In this document: positions 33,888 through 43,763 of the stretch, piece after piece
Layout of the letters: each line of letters opens with the position of its first letter
How positions within the stretch are numbered: position 1 is the stretch's first letter
Source: CAWCQC01 sp963819905
Lineage (GTDB): Bacteria > Actinomycetota > Thermoleophilia > Gaiellales > Gaiellaceae
DNA: 64,000 nucleotides
Assembly: GCA_963819905.1 (NCBI GenBank)
Contig: CAWFXP010000009.1
Location: 833,048 to 897,047, forward strand
Direction: 5' to 3'
Translations under genes and position numbers: made by a program
Notes under the pieces: model-generated
Database searches by the model: none
Told to the model about the DNA's origin: nothing
The model's input: the letters and a program-made list of their open reading frames with translations, nothing else

Positions 33888-36029
33888 CTGATCGACACGG
33901 TCCTCTTCTGGCTCCTGGCCGAGCTCGTCGGCCTGGCTGCCGTGCCCTTCGCGGCTTTCCTCTTCTCGGGCCTCCCGGGACGGGGGCTCGTGCTCGCTCG
34001 ACCGCTCGGGCTCATCCTCGTCGGATATCCGGTCTGGCTGCTCGCGAGCCTCGACGCTGTTCCCTACGGGACGCCCGTCTGCGCGGCGGCCATCGGAGTG
34101 CTCGTCGTCCTTGGGTGCCTCCTCTGGCGGCGTGCCGGCGTGGGCCCCGCGCTGCGGGGCCAGGCCGGCCGGCTCTTCGTCGCAGGCGAGCTCCTCTTCG
34201 CGCTCGCGTTCTTCGGTTGGGCGGCGATGCGCAGCTTCTCGCCGGACGTGTGGCAGACCGAGAAGCCGATGGACATGGCGTTCGTCAACGCCGTCGACCG
34301 CAGCGAGTCGTTCCCGCCCCACGATCCGTGGCAGTCCGGCGAGAACCTCAACTACTACTACTTCGGCCACTATCTCGTCGCGTTCCTCGGCCGGCTGACC
34401 GCCGTCGAGCCGGCCGTGGGTTTCAACCTGGGTGTCGCGCTCTTCTTCGCGCTCTGCGTGACGGCGGTGTTCGGGGTCGCCTCTGCTCTCTGCCTCGCGC
34501 TCAGAGGCGCACGTCCGGGCGGAACGCGAGCCGCCGTGCTGACCGGTCTCGTTGGCGTCGGCCTGGCCATGCTCCTCGGAAATCTCGCCGGCGGCATCCA
34601 GTTCCTCGAAGGGCCGACCCTCGCCGGCTACGACTGGTGGAGCCCTTCACGGGTCATCGCCGGCACGGCGAACGAGTTTCCGTACTTCAGCTTCCTGCTC
34701 GCCGATCTGCACGCGCACGTGATGGCGACTCCGTTCACTCTGGTCGCCGTCGCCTACGCGCTCCAGCTCGCGCTTCGCGGCCCGCCGGCGTGGCGTGGGG
34801 GCGTGCCCGGCGCGCTCGGCGAGCTTGCGCTCGCCTCTCTCGTCCTCGGCGTGCTCTACGCGGTCAACGCCCTCGACTACCCGACGGCGGCCGTGCTCGG
34901 CGCCCTCGCCCTCCTGATCTGGGCGAGCCCCTCGTCTGACCGGGTCACATGGCGGCGTGCAGCGGTCTGGGCCCTCGCGTGGCTGGGTGCCTCGCTCCTG
35001 CTCTTCCTGCCGTTCCACCTCGACTACTCGACCGCGGCGAGCGGCCTGGGAATCGTCGGCGACCACGACAACTTCACGCGGTTTGCGGCCGACGTGCTGC
35101 TCATCTACGGGTTGCCGCTCTGGATCCTGCTGGCCGTCGCCGTCACGCGACTCTCCCTCCCCGTGCGATACGTCGTCTGGGGCGGCACGGTCGCAGTGTT
35201 CGTGCTCGTCCTGCTCGCTCCCGCCCGTCTGGCAGGTCTCCTGCTCCTGCTCGTGCTCGTGGCGTGCTCGCTCTTCATCGCGCTGCGGTCGCGCTCGACG
35301 GCTGCAGAGCGGTTCTTTTGGCTGCTCGTGACCGTGGGCCTCGGGCTCATCGCGGTCGGGGAGATCGTCTACATCGAGGACGTCTTCCAGGACACGCCGA
35401 GCTATCGGTTCAACACCGTCTTCAAGGCCGGCTACCAGGCGTGGTTCCTGCTTGCGATCGCCGCGAGCGTGGCGGTATTCGCCGTGCGACGGCGGGTTCC
35501 CCGCCCTGCGGGCCTCGCCTGGAAGGCGGGGGTCGTCGTCCTCGTCGCGATCGCCGCCCTGTATCCGGTGGCGGCGTCGTACTCGCGCTCCACGGGGTTC
35601 TCCGAGCCTCCGACACTCGACGGCGAACGCTGGCTGACTGCGGGAGACGCAGCCGCGATCCGCTGGCTGCGCGCGAACGTCGAAGGCACGCCGACGATCC
35701 TCGAGGACGCCGGGGCCGACTACAGCCCGGAGGGCCATGCGCGGGTATCGACCTTCACCGGTCTTCCCGCCGTCATCGGCTGGGCCGGGCACGAGATCCA
35801 GTGGGACCACGACCCTGGAACTCGGGCGACAGACGTCGCGCGCATCTACGAGACCCTTGATCCCGGCGTGGCTCGGAGGCTCCTCGAGCGCTACGGGGTG
35901 CGCTACGTGTTCGTGGGCTCGCTCGAGCGGGATCGGTACTCGCCCGCCGCCCTCGCCAAGTTCGAGCGCCTGGGCCGCAAGGTCTTCGAATTCGGGGACA
36001 CGGCCGTCTACGAGCTGCCCTCGCGCTGA
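33888..36029 (+). CDS. DUF2298 (YYY) polytopic membrane protein, possible GT-C enzyme
   Basis: About 713 residues. The family's first helix, TVLFWLLAELVGLAAVPFAA, lies upstream of the first ordinary start (GTG 33942), so I place the start at CTG 33888, two codons after an in-frame TAG. Deleting one C would turn this into GTG-ATC. The name-giving motif is in NLNYYYFGHYLVAFLGRLTA, preceded by EKPMDMAFVNAVDRSE. More than a dozen hydrophobic helices follow, and a C-terminal soluble domain ends GVRYVFVGSLERDRY. A paralogue lies at 40953-43562. The family is common in archaea and Chloroflexi and is thought to act in glycan or glycolipid synthesis; the reaction is unproven. Confidence 0.82.
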   Translation: MIDTVLFWLLAELVGLAAVPFAAFLFSGLPGRGLVLARPLGLILVGYPVWLLASLDAVPYGTPVCAAAIGVLVVLGCLLWRRAGVGPALRGQAGRLFVAGELLFALAFFGWAAMRSFSPDVWQTEKPMDMAFVNAVDRSESFPPHDPWQSGENLNYYYFGHYLVAFLGRLTAVEPAVGFNLGVALFFALCVTAVFGVASALCLALRGARPGGTRAAVLTGLVGVGLAMLLGNLAGGIQFLEGPTLAGYDWWSPSRVIAGTANEFPYFSFLLADLHAHVMATPFTLVAVAYALQLALRGPPAWRGGVPGALGELALASLVLGVLYAVNALDYPTAAVLGALALLIWASPSSDRVTWRRAAVWALAWLGASLLLFLPFHLDYSTAASGLGIVGDHDNFTRFAADVLLIYGLPLWILLAVAVTRLSLPVRYVVWGGTVAVFVLVLLAPARLAGLLLLLVLVACSLFIALRSRSTAAERFFWLLVTVGLGLIAVGEIVYIEDVFQDTPSYRFNTVFKAGYQAWFLLAIAASVAVFAVRRRVPRPAGLAWKAGVVVLVAIAALYPVAASYSRSTGFSEPPTLDGERWLTAGDAAAIRWLRANVEGTPTILEDAGADYSPEGHARVSTFTGLPAVIGWAGHEIQWDHDPGTRATDVARIYETLDPGVARRLLERYGVRYVFVGSLERDRYSPAALAKFERLGRKVFEFGDTAVYELPSR

Positions 36030-36030
36030 G

Positions 36031-36925
36031 TCAGCGTGACCTGCGCGCTTTGAGGAGGACGTTCACGAACGTGCGCTTGCGCCGCACGCGCGGGCGCTCG
36101 TTCAGGCGGTCGACTGCGTCGAACACTGCGCGGGCCGCGTTCACCGGATTGAGGCGCCCCGGTGTTCTCCTCGCCTCGAAGGCGGTCCGAGCTTCGGCGG
36201 AGCGCGGCGGGAAGGAGATCGCGCTCGACGAGCGGCTTGCCGATCCCGTACACGAGGAAGTGGGAGAGCGGCACCGCGTAGTGCGTGGCCTCCTCCAGGA
36301 TCTCCACCCCGAAGCCTGCTGCCGCGACGGCGTCCGCGAGCTCGCCCGGCCGGTAGAGCCGTCGGTGATTCGACCACATGCCAGCGACCGGTCCCTCGCG
36401 AATGGGCTCTCCGCCGAGGCCCATCCAGACGGGATTGATGGGATCCCACCAGAACGGAAAACGGGAGTTCGGCACCGAGACGGCGAGGATCCCGCCCGGC
36501 CGCAGAATGCGCCGCAGCTCCCGGAGGGCACCGAGGTCGTCCTCGACGTGCTCGAGGACCTCGGTGAGCAGCACCCGATCGAAGGAATCGTCCGGGAACG
36601 GCAGTGCCGAAGCGTCGGCACGCTCGAGCCGCGCCGCGGGCGCCGCGCGCCGGGCCTGTTCGAGCCGTCGCGGATCGGTGTCGACGCCGGCGAGATCGAG
36701 CCGGCGAAGCCTGCCCATCGCGAGCAGGTAGAAACCCATCCCGCACCCGCAATCCAGGATGGAGAGCCCGTCGCGCAGCTCGAGGTACTCGAGCAGGATG
36801 CGCGTGCGCCGGCGGTAGGCCATGTCGACCTCGTTCCGCAGCACTGCGTCGAGCACGCGACGATCCGCGCCCGTCAGGGAGGTGAGCGGCGCGTTCGCGC
36901 GCCGGTAGCGCACGACGCGGTTCAC
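36031..36925 (-). CDS. Class I SAM-dependent methyltransferase, one frame break
   Basis: About 297 residues from GTG 36925, which overlaps the upstream GT4 stop (GTGA). SAM motif I is LSILDCGCGMGFYLLAMG, then LAGVDTDPRRLEQARRA, LPFPDDSFDRVLLTEVLEHV and LRRILRPGGILAVSVPNSRF. Near 36180 the frame shifts by +1; the natural C-terminus NAARAVFDAVDRLNERPRV to the TGA at 36031 is in the second frame, and total length is 3n+1. Methyl acceptor unknown; the setting between glycosyltransferases suggests a glycan or lipid. Confidence 0.78.
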
Positions 36926-38070
36926 GCGGCGCGCCGTCCGGCCAGCCGCTCGAGCAGCGACTCGTACTGGTCGAGCGAGCGCGACTGGTCGAAGACGGCG
37001 CGAACCTGCTCCGTCCGACGGTAGCGAGCGGGCTCGGAGAGCACCTCGCCGAGCCCGGCAGCGAGCGCCATGGGGCTCTCGGGCTCGACCAGAAGCCCCA
37101 TCCCCGTCATTCGGACGGCCGTCCTTCCACCGGGGATGTCCGTCGCCACGACCGGCGTGCCTGCGAGCATCGCCTCCACCTGCGTGACGCCGAAGCACTC
37201 GCTGCGACTGGGGAGTGCGAAGACGTCGCACAGCGCGTAGAAGTTCGCCAGGCGCTGACGGTCGCGAAGGAGCCCCACCCGGCTCAAGCGCGTTCGGGAA
37301 GAGTCGAGCAGCGGCCGGCAGCGCTCGGCGAAGCGCTCGTACGCCATCGGCTCGCCCGCGTAGACGAGGTGAACGTCCGGAACGGCCGCCGCGAGCTGGG
37401 GAACGGCCGCAAGCAGCACGTCGAAGCCCTTCTCCTCGACGAACCTGCCTGCGAATCCCACGACTCGCTTCTGCTCGAGCCCCAGCTCCCGCCGCCAGGC
37501 GGCAGCATCCTCGACCCGCGGAGCCGGGAGCAGAACCGGCGGGTAGATCGGGGTGACCTTCAAGGCGAATCGCGCCAGAAAGGAGGAGTGTGCGGCGTAG
37601 TCGTCGTTCAGGGTGGTGATCGCCGCCGCCCGCTGCGCCGCGCCTTTCATCATCCACGTCACCGTCTCCTGGATTGCTCGGTTCGCAAGCCCCGAGGGGA
37701 GCACGAGGTCGCCCTGATGGGTAAGGAGGAGCGGCTTGCGCGCGCGACGCGCGAGAGCTGCGACGAGCAGGCTCTCGGGAAGGGGCGTATGGATCTGGAC
37801 GACGTCGCTCTCTCGGATGAGACGCCGCGCCGCAACCGGGAACTCCGGCATCACGACACCCCGGCTGATCCGGAAGATCGGATCCAACCGAACGACCCGA
37901 ACTCCGTTCAGGACCTCCCTACGGGCAAGCGATGATTCGTGCCTGGCGGCGAGGATCGTCACCTCGTGGCCGCGCGCCGAAAGCCCCTCGGCGATCGACT
38001 TCGCGATCGTGGTCAGACCCGTCCAATGCGGGTAGTAGTACGTGAGGATCGAGAGGACCTTCAGGCGCAC
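36922..38070 (-). CDS. Glycosyltransferase family 4 (GT-B)
   Basis: An intact 382-residue GT-B enzyme. The N-terminal domain is LSILTYYYPHWTGLTTIAKS with AEGLSARGHEVTILAA. The donor-binding domain has VVGFAGRFVEEKGFDVLLAA, a Lys in the EEKG motif and SRSECFGVTQVEAMLAGTPV. It is paralogous to the frame-broken GT4 at 25374. It is transcribed with the methyltransferase downstream and divergently from the GT-C gene at 38115. Retaining glycosyl transfer from a nucleotide sugar to a lipid-linked acceptor is the expected reaction; donor and acceptor are not predictable. Confidence 0.88.
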   Translation of the reverse strand: MRLKVLSILTYYYPHWTGLTTIAKSIAEGLSARGHEVTILAARHESSLARREVLNGVRVVRLDPIFRISRGVVMPEFPVAARRLIRESDVVQIHTPLPESLLVAALARRARKPLLLTHQGDLVLPSGLANRAIQETVTWMMKGAAQRAAAITTLNDDYAAHSSFLARFALKVTPIYPPVLLPAPRVEDAAAWRRELGLEQKRVVGFAGRFVEEKGFDVLLAAVPQLAAAVPDVHLVYAGEPMAYERFAERCRPLLDSSRTRLSRVGLLRDRQRLANFYALCDVFALPSRSECFGVTQVEAMLAGTPVVATDIPGGRTAVRMTGMGLLVEPESPMALAAGLGEVLSEPARYRRTEQVRAVFDQSRSLDQYESLLERLAGRRAA

Positions 38071-38114
38071 GCAGGATAGACGAGGCCTGGGTACGGGCTG
38101 TCCTGGGACAGAAT

Positions 38115-40028
38115 GTGGTCATCCCGCCCGTCGTCTCCGCTCCAGCCTCCACCCGCGGCGCAACGCGTCCCTTGCGTCGCGTGCGGGCGTGGTCGGAGGG
38201 GCGCGCTTGGGTCGTCGCGGTTGCGGTCGTCGCGATCGTCGCCCTCGGTGCTCTCGCGCGCTTCAGCGGAGTCAACTGGGACGCGGGCGACCACCTGAAC
38301 CCCGACGAGCGCTACCTCAGCATCGTCGCCGACAACATCGACTGGCCGCGCTCGGTCGACGGGTACTTCGACGTCGACTCCTCTCCGCTCTCCCCCTACA
38401 ACCACGAGGTGGGGCAGTCGTACGTCTACGGCCAGCTGCCGCTCTTCGCCACCAAGGCCGTCGCGGATGCGATCGGCTGGAGCTCGTACGGTGAGGTCAA
38501 CCTCGTCGGCCGAGGTCTCTCGGCGTTCCTCGACACGCTCTCGATTCTTCTGGTCTTCCTCGTGGCCCGGTCGCTCGTCGGAGCCGCGCGCGGCCACGGG
38601 CCGCCGCTGGTCGCGGCCGCGCTCTACGCGTTCACGGTCACCGCCATCCAGCACGCCCACTTCTTCACCGCCGAGAGCTGGCTCGTCTTCTTCACGCTCG
38701 CCGCGTTCGCCGCCGCCGTCGCCGCGATGCGGGCCCAAGTGGAGGGACGCCCGCGCAGCGCCTGGCTCCTGCTCGTCGCGACAGGAGTCGGAGTCGGGCT
38801 CGCGGCTTCGAGCAAGCTCGGCGGGGCGCTCGTGCTGGTGCCCGTGGCGGTCTCGCTGCTCGCGTGGTGGCCGCTCGCGTGGAACCGACGGGTGCTCGGC
38901 GCCGCCGCGGTTCGGACCCTCAGCCGGGTTGCCGTGGTCCTGCTCGTCGCCTATGTCGCCTTTCGGATCACGTCGCCCTATGCATTCGAGAGCTCGAGCT
39001 GGCTGAACGTCCGGCTCGCGCCGGAGTTTCGCGAGGCACTCGACCAACAGCGGCAGGCGGTCGACGGCGACTTCCTGTTCCCGCCGTCGTACCAGTGGCT
39101 CCTCTCGACGCCTCTGCTCGACCCGCTTCGGAATCTCGTGTTCTGGGCGCTTGGCCTTCCACTCGGCATCGCCGCATTCGCCGGGCTCGCGGTCATCGCC
39201 GTGCGCGCGATTCGGGGCGTGAGGGAGGTCGCAGGCACGTTCCGCGTTTCTCCAGGGACGCGGCTCGGTGAGCGGCCGACGCTCGTCGTCGGGATCATGG
39301 TGCTCGCGTTCGTCCTCCTCGTGCTCTTCTACTTCGGCTCTCGGTTCGCGCACTCGATCCGCTACCTCCTCCCGATCGCGCCGTTCCTGTGCGTGGCAGC
39401 CGCCGTGGCCGTGGATGCGGCGCGGCGTCTAGGGCGAGGAGCGCAGATCGCCACCGCCTCGATCCTCGTCGCGGCGACGGGGCTCTATGCCCTTGCCTTC
39501 GTGCAGATCTACCGTCAGCCGAACACCCGCGTCGCCGCGTCGGCGTGGATCGCCGCGAACGTCGCGCCGGGCTCGACGCTCGTCAACGAGCACTGGGACG
39601 ACCCGCTCCCCGTCGGAGCTCCGGCCGCGGCGTACCAGGGGGTGCAGCTGCCGGTCTTCGATCCGGACGACGGGGACAAGCTCGGGAAGCTCTACGACGG
39701 GCTCTCGGCTGGCGACTACTACATCCTGAGCTCGCCTCGGGCCTGGGGGGCCATCGGGGAGCTTCCCGACCGGTTTCCGCTCATGGCCCGCTTCTACGAT
39801 CTGCTCTTCGCGGAAGAGCTCGGCTTCGAGAAGGTGGCCGACTTCGAGGTGCGTCCAGGGCTGCTCGGCGTGCGACTCGACGACAGCGGCGCGGAGGAGA
39901 CCTTCTGGGTGTACGACCACCCCGAGGTCAGGATCTTCCGGCGATCCGAGAACCTGAGCGAGGAGGAGTTCAGGAGCCGGCTCTGCGATCCCATGCCGAG
40001 ACCGGCCGCGTGCGGGCCGGCTGCCTGA
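38115..40028 (+). CDS. GT-C membrane glycosyltransferase (PMT/ArnT-like)
   Basis: 637 residues from GTG 38115. After a basic cytoplasmic N-terminus come about ten hydrophobic helices. The first large loop has the acidic GT-C motif HLNPDERYLSIVADNIDWPR, where Asp-Glu would act in catalysis. Later GSRFAHSIRYLLPIAPFLCV and a C-terminal periplasmic-type domain of about 150 residues follow. The enzyme class transfers sugar from a polyprenyl-phosphate carrier to proteins or lipids outside the membrane. GT2 enzymes in the same locus could supply the carrier-linked sugar. Confidence 0.83.
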   Translation: MVIPPVVSAPASTRGATRPLRRVRAWSEGRAWVVAVAVVAIVALGALARFSGVNWDAGDHLNPDERYLSIVADNIDWPRSVDGYFDVDSSPLSPYNHEVGQSYVYGQLPLFATKAVADAIGWSSYGEVNLVGRGLSAFLDTLSILLVFLVARSLVGAARGHGPPLVAAALYAFTVTAIQHAHFFTAESWLVFFTLAAFAAAVAAMRAQVEGRPRSAWLLLVATGVGVGLAASSKLGGALVLVPVAVSLLAWWPLAWNRRVLGAAAVRTLSRVAVVLLVAYVAFRITSPYAFESSSWLNVRLAPEFREALDQQRQAVDGDFLFPPSYQWLLSTPLLDPLRNLVFWALGLPLGIAAFAGLAVIAVRAIRGVREVAGTFRVSPGTRLGERPTLVVGIMVLAFVLLVLFYFGSRFAHSIRYLLPIAPFLCVAAAVAVDAARRLGRGAQIATASILVAATGLYALAFVQIYRQPNTRVAASAWIAANVAPGSTLVNEHWDDPLPVGAPAAAYQGVQLPVFDPDDGDKLGKLYDGLSAGDYYILSSPRAWGAIGELPDRFPLMARFYDLLFAEELGFEKVADFEVRPGLLGVRLDDSGAEETFWVYDHPEVRIFRRSENLSEEEFRSRLCDPMPRPAACGPAA

Positions 40029-40038
40029 CCATCGCCCT

Positions 40039-40956
40039 CTAGGAAGCGCTGAGCAGCACCGCGGCGGCGGTCGCCACCCAGGCGACGACGCAGACGAGGA
40101 CGATGCGGTCGGAGAGGAGGACGCGCTCCGGCTCCTCGCCCGCCTTGCGCCGCCGGACGAGGAACAGGTAGCGCCCGAGGCCGACGCCCACGAACGGCAG
40201 CGTGAGCGCAACGGCGGGCGAGAGCGCCGCCGTCAACGTGTAGACGGCGTACGTGACGAAGGTGGCCGCGCCGACGATCGCGAGCAGTAGATCGAGCAGC
40301 GGCAGCGAATAGCCGCGCAGCGCGGAGCGATGCGGCGGCCCGCCGTTGACGTCGAGCGCGAGCTCGCCGCGCCGCTTCGCGAGGCCGAGGAAGAGCGCGA
40401 GGAGGCCGGTGCAGCCGATGAGCCACCCCGAGAGGAGGACGTCGATGGCCACCGCACCGGCCGCCGCCCGGATCATGAAGAGCGCTGAGATCGTGAGGAC
40501 GTCGAGGAGAATGACGTCTTTCAGGACGAGGGTGTACGCGGCCTGGAGGGCGAGAAACCCCACGACGAGCGCGACGGACGGGAGATTCAGGACGGCCGCG
40601 AGACCGATGGCGACCCCGGCGAGTACACCGGCGACAGTGAGCGCGAGCGGCGCCGTCAACTCCCCCGAGGCGACGGGTCGCATGCGCTTCAACGGATGCC
40701 GACGGTCGTAGTCGACGTCGTGCACGTCGTTCACGAGATAGGCGGCGCTCGACGCCGCGCAGTACGCGCAGAAGACGGCGATCGCGGCCGCCCACGCGTC
40801 GAGCTCGTCGAACCGGACCGAGAAGAGAATGCCCGCGAAGAGAAGGAGGTTCTTCGTCCACTGGCGCGGGCGCATCGCCCGGACGAGCGCACCGGCGAGC
40901 GACCGGCGGGGCGACGAGCCCACTTCGACACCAGCCTCCTCGGTGGTGCCGCTCAC
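40039..40956 (-). CDS. Decaprenyl-phosphate phosphoribosyltransferase-like UbiA enzyme
   Basis: 305 residues from GTG 40956, overlapping the upstream YYY gene's stop (GTGA). VRAMRPRQWTKNLLLFAGIL opens the UbiA fold. The Asp-rich metal site is NDVHDVDYDRRHPLKRMRP and the second conserved loop is LGLAKRRGELALDVNG, followed by LRGYSLPLLDLLLAIVGAAT. These features match the Rv3806c-like group, which moves phosphoribose from PRPP to decaprenyl phosphate for arabinan synthesis. Other UbiA prenyltransferases cannot be excluded, but RPRQWTKN and the KRRGE loop are characteristic of this group. Confidence 0.87.
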   Translation of the reverse strand: MSGTTEEAGVEVGSSPRRSLAGALVRAMRPRQWTKNLLLFAGILFSVRFDELDAWAAAIAVFCAYCAASSAAYLVNDVHDVDYDRRHPLKRMRPVASGELTAPLALTVAGVLAGVAIGLAAVLNLPSVALVVGFLALQAAYTLVLKDVILLDVLTISALFMIRAAAGAVAIDVLLSGWLIGCTGLLALFLGLAKRRGELALDVNGGPPHRSALRGYSLPLLDLLLAIVGAATFVTYAVYTLTAALSPAVALTLPFVGVGLGRYLFLVRRRKAGEEPERVLLSDRIVLVCVVAWVATAAAVLLSAS

Positions 40957-43562
40957 CGGGACGCCTCGGCCCCAGGGTCCTCCTCGGAGCGCAGCTCGAG
41001 GATGCTGACGCCGTCGCGGTCGTAGACGAACTCCCAGTACCGGCCGCGGCCCTCGTCCCACTTCGCGTCGCCGTCCGGGAAGTACGCCCGCTCGAGCGGG
41101 CCCACGACGACGTAGCGGACGCCGTAGCGCTCGAGGATCTCGTACGCCTCGCCCGGATCGGCAGTCGCATACGCCTGCTGCACGTCCGCGACACGGTTCG
41201 TCACGAGCCCGCCGTCGTCTCCACGCTGCTGGCGCTCGTGGAAGTCCCACCCGACAACGGCCGGATTCCCCGTGAACATCGCGTACCGGTTCCCCCATCC
41301 GTAGAGCGTCGGAGCGGTGTTCACCTCGGCGATCACCGGCGAGCCCTTCAGCGTCGTGAGCATCCAGTCGATCGCCTCGCGGTCCGGGGCCAGCGGGATC
41401 TCGGTTCCCTGATCCGCCAGAACGGCCTTCGTCATGAATGCAGTTCCATCCAACGTCCGGCCGACCGACGTGTCGAAGCGATCGGCGACCTTCGCTCGGG
41501 TCGCCAGGATCGGGTAGAGCAGCGCGATCGCGAGCAGGGAGACGAATCCGAGCCGCCACGCGAGCGTCCAGGCGCGGGACAGGCGAGGCAGCCGCTCGTA
41601 CAGGGAGTAGAAGCACGCGGCGGATGCGAGGGCGAGGAGGACCCAGACCTGGAGGTAGGTCTTGAAGACCGTGTTCACCCTCCCGATGTCGATGTTCTTC
41701 ACGACGATGAACTCGACGGCGAGCGTCAGGAGCAGACCCACCAGCGCGAGTACGAGCGTGATGCTCCAGAGAACCGACCGCTGGTCCGCGGCCCTGGCAC
41801 CCCCTCGCCGGCGTACGACCAGCAGGCAGATGAGCGTCGAGACACCAACGACCACGGCCGGTACGCCCAGCCCGAGCACGGCGACGACGAGGGCGAGCAC
41901 GAAGCCGGCGAGCGCAGCGGCGATCCCGAGGTGGTGTCCCCACGTCGGCCGAACCAGTCCGGCCTCCAGCGTGCGCAACCGCCGGATCTCGTTCCAACGG
42001 CGTACGTACAGGCGCAGGCGGCGCGCGACGGCGTTGAGGTCGTTCGCGCGCAGGAAGTCGACGTGAAGCGCGGCCACGATGACGAAGAGAAAGAGCCCGT
42101 GGATGGTCAGGTAGTCGAGGATGTCCGTTCGCGAGCCGTGCCAGCGCGCGAAGCCGTCGAAGCCGGATACGTACCGGTCGTGGAACGGCAGGAAGGCGAG
42201 ATACCCGAGGCCGACCACGACGACCCAGCCAGCCACGGCCCGCAGCGTTTCGCGCCAGGGTCGTGGCCCGCGGGCGGCTGCGACGAGAAAGACCGCGAGC
42301 ACGAGGAAGGCGTACGTCGGGAAGTCCCACGTGTTGAGCGGCCAGAGTGCCCCGACGGCCAGACCGAGAAGCACGATGCGAACGAGAGCACCGCCGCGGG
42401 CCCGATCGGACGCGCCGACGAAGGCGAGCGCGAGCCCTAGGGTCACGACCGTGAACGGGAGTGCCATCGCGTGCGCGTGGAGGTCGGCGTAGAGGTAGGT
42501 GAAGGCCGGAAACTCCGTGATCGGCCCGGGCTCGGTGTCGGGATGCCCGATCACGCGGGATGGATTCCAGTACCACCAGTCCAGGGGAACCGCTCCCGAG
42601 ACCCGATCGGCGAGGACTCGCAGCTCGCCGAGATTCCCGACGACTGCGACGAGCAGAGCCGCGAGCACGCCCGCGAGCAGCACGCCCCGTCCGGCCACGG
42701 GCTTCCGCGTGCGCTCGCCGCCGCTGACGAGCGCCACCGCGACGCCGCACGCCCCGGCGCCGAGGAAAGCGAGAAAGGTCGGAATCGCGAGGTTGTAGGC
42801 GACGGCGGGCACGATCGCGGTGAGCTTCACCAGCACCGCGACGAGCACGAACCCGAAGTAGTAGTAGTTCATCGCGCCACCCGCGAACCACGGGTCGTAG
42901 GGCGGAAACTCGGTCGACTTGACGACCGCGTTCAGGAACGCGAAATCCATCGGCTTCTCGCCGCCGAGCGTCGGGTGCCACAGGTCGGGGTTCGACCAGC
43001 GCACAAAGGTGGCAGTGCCGAACAGCACCCAGAAGACGGCTTCCTCGACGAGGAGGAGCCGGCGGGTCTCGACCAACCAGGCGCCGAGCTCCCGGCGGTG
43101 CGCCATCGCGATACCCAGCGCGCCGGCTCCAACGACGCCGATCGCGATCCAGATGGTCGTCTGCGAGAACGTCGCGACCCCCGTGCTCGCGAGCAGCCAC
43201 ACGATCCAGGCGACGAGAAGCAGTCCGATTGGACGGGTCAGCGCGTATCCCCGGTCGGGAAGCCGCGCGGCCGCCAGCCAGACGTACGGCAGGGCGATGA
43301 CTCCGAGGAGGACGAGGGCGGCCGCCCAGAAGACGACGGGGGCACGATTCGCGAGGCTCCCGGGATCGAAGAGCTCGCTCCACGTTCCGCCGCTGACCTG
43401 GGTAGCCGACTCGGCTCGATCGAGAGTTGTCGCCGGGGCGACGACGCTGGCGTCTGGGTCGGCCACCGCCGCGGCGGCACCTCCCGCCGCAACGAGCGTC
43501 ACCAGCACCCCGACCAGCGCGAGGAGCCGCGCCGATCTCGATGAGGTGACCGTACGCCGCAT
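40953..43562 (-). CDS. DUF2298 (YYY) polytopic membrane protein, long form
   Basis: 869 residues from ATG 43562, where a signal-like helix begins (LLALVGVLVTLVAAGGAAAA). Next is PVVFWAAALVLLGVIALPYV, equivalent to the first helix of the paralogue at 33888. The YYY motif is in GGAMNYYYFGFVLVAVLVKL, preceded by EKPMDFAFLNAVVKSTEFPP. The C-terminus contains a soluble domain ending RYGVRYVVVGPLERAYFPDG, strongly like its paralogue. It is translationally coupled to the UbiA gene. Activity unproven; the N-terminal extension of about 80 residues is specific to this copy. Confidence 0.84.
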   Translation of the reverse strand: MRRTVTSSRSARLLALVGVLVTLVAAGGAAAAVADPDASVVAPATTLDRAESATQVSGGTWSELFDPGSLANRAPVVFWAAALVLLGVIALPYVWLAAARLPDRGYALTRPIGLLLVAWIVWLLASTGVATFSQTTIWIAIGVVGAGALGIAMAHRRELGAWLVETRRLLLVEEAVFWVLFGTATFVRWSNPDLWHPTLGGEKPMDFAFLNAVVKSTEFPPYDPWFAGGAMNYYYFGFVLVAVLVKLTAIVPAVAYNLAIPTFLAFLGAGACGVAVALVSGGERTRKPVAGRGVLLAGVLAALLVAVVGNLGELRVLADRVSGAVPLDWWYWNPSRVIGHPDTEPGPITEFPAFTYLYADLHAHAMALPFTVVTLGLALAFVGASDRARGGALVRIVLLGLAVGALWPLNTWDFPTYAFLVLAVFLVAAARGPRPWRETLRAVAGWVVVVGLGYLAFLPFHDRYVSGFDGFARWHGSRTDILDYLTIHGLFLFVIVAALHVDFLRANDLNAVARRLRLYVRRWNEIRRLRTLEAGLVRPTWGHHLGIAAALAGFVLALVVAVLGLGVPAVVVGVSTLICLLVVRRRGGARAADQRSVLWSITLVLALVGLLLTLAVEFIVVKNIDIGRVNTVFKTYLQVWVLLALASAACFYSLYERLPRLSRAWTLAWRLGFVSLLAIALLYPILATRAKVADRFDTSVGRTLDGTAFMTKAVLADQGTEIPLAPDREAIDWMLTTLKGSPVIAEVNTAPTLYGWGNRYAMFTGNPAVVGWDFHERQQRGDDGGLVTNRVADVQQAYATADPGEAYEILERYGVRYVVVGPLERAYFPDGDAKWDEGRGRYWEFVYDRDGVSILELRSEEDPGAEASR

Positions 43563-43763
43563 GATCCGGTGCCCGCCAGGGGCCTCTGAGTGCTCTAGCA
43601 CATCATGCGGCCTTGCCGGCCGTCTTCCTAGGCCTGAGGCTCGCTCGCGGCCGGCATCCACACGACGACGTTCCCGTTTAGGCTTTGGTCATCTCGGGCC
43701 GGACCGGCTACCGAGCGACGACTCTTCGCGAGGCCGTCGCCGACTACGAACGGGCGAGGGTGC

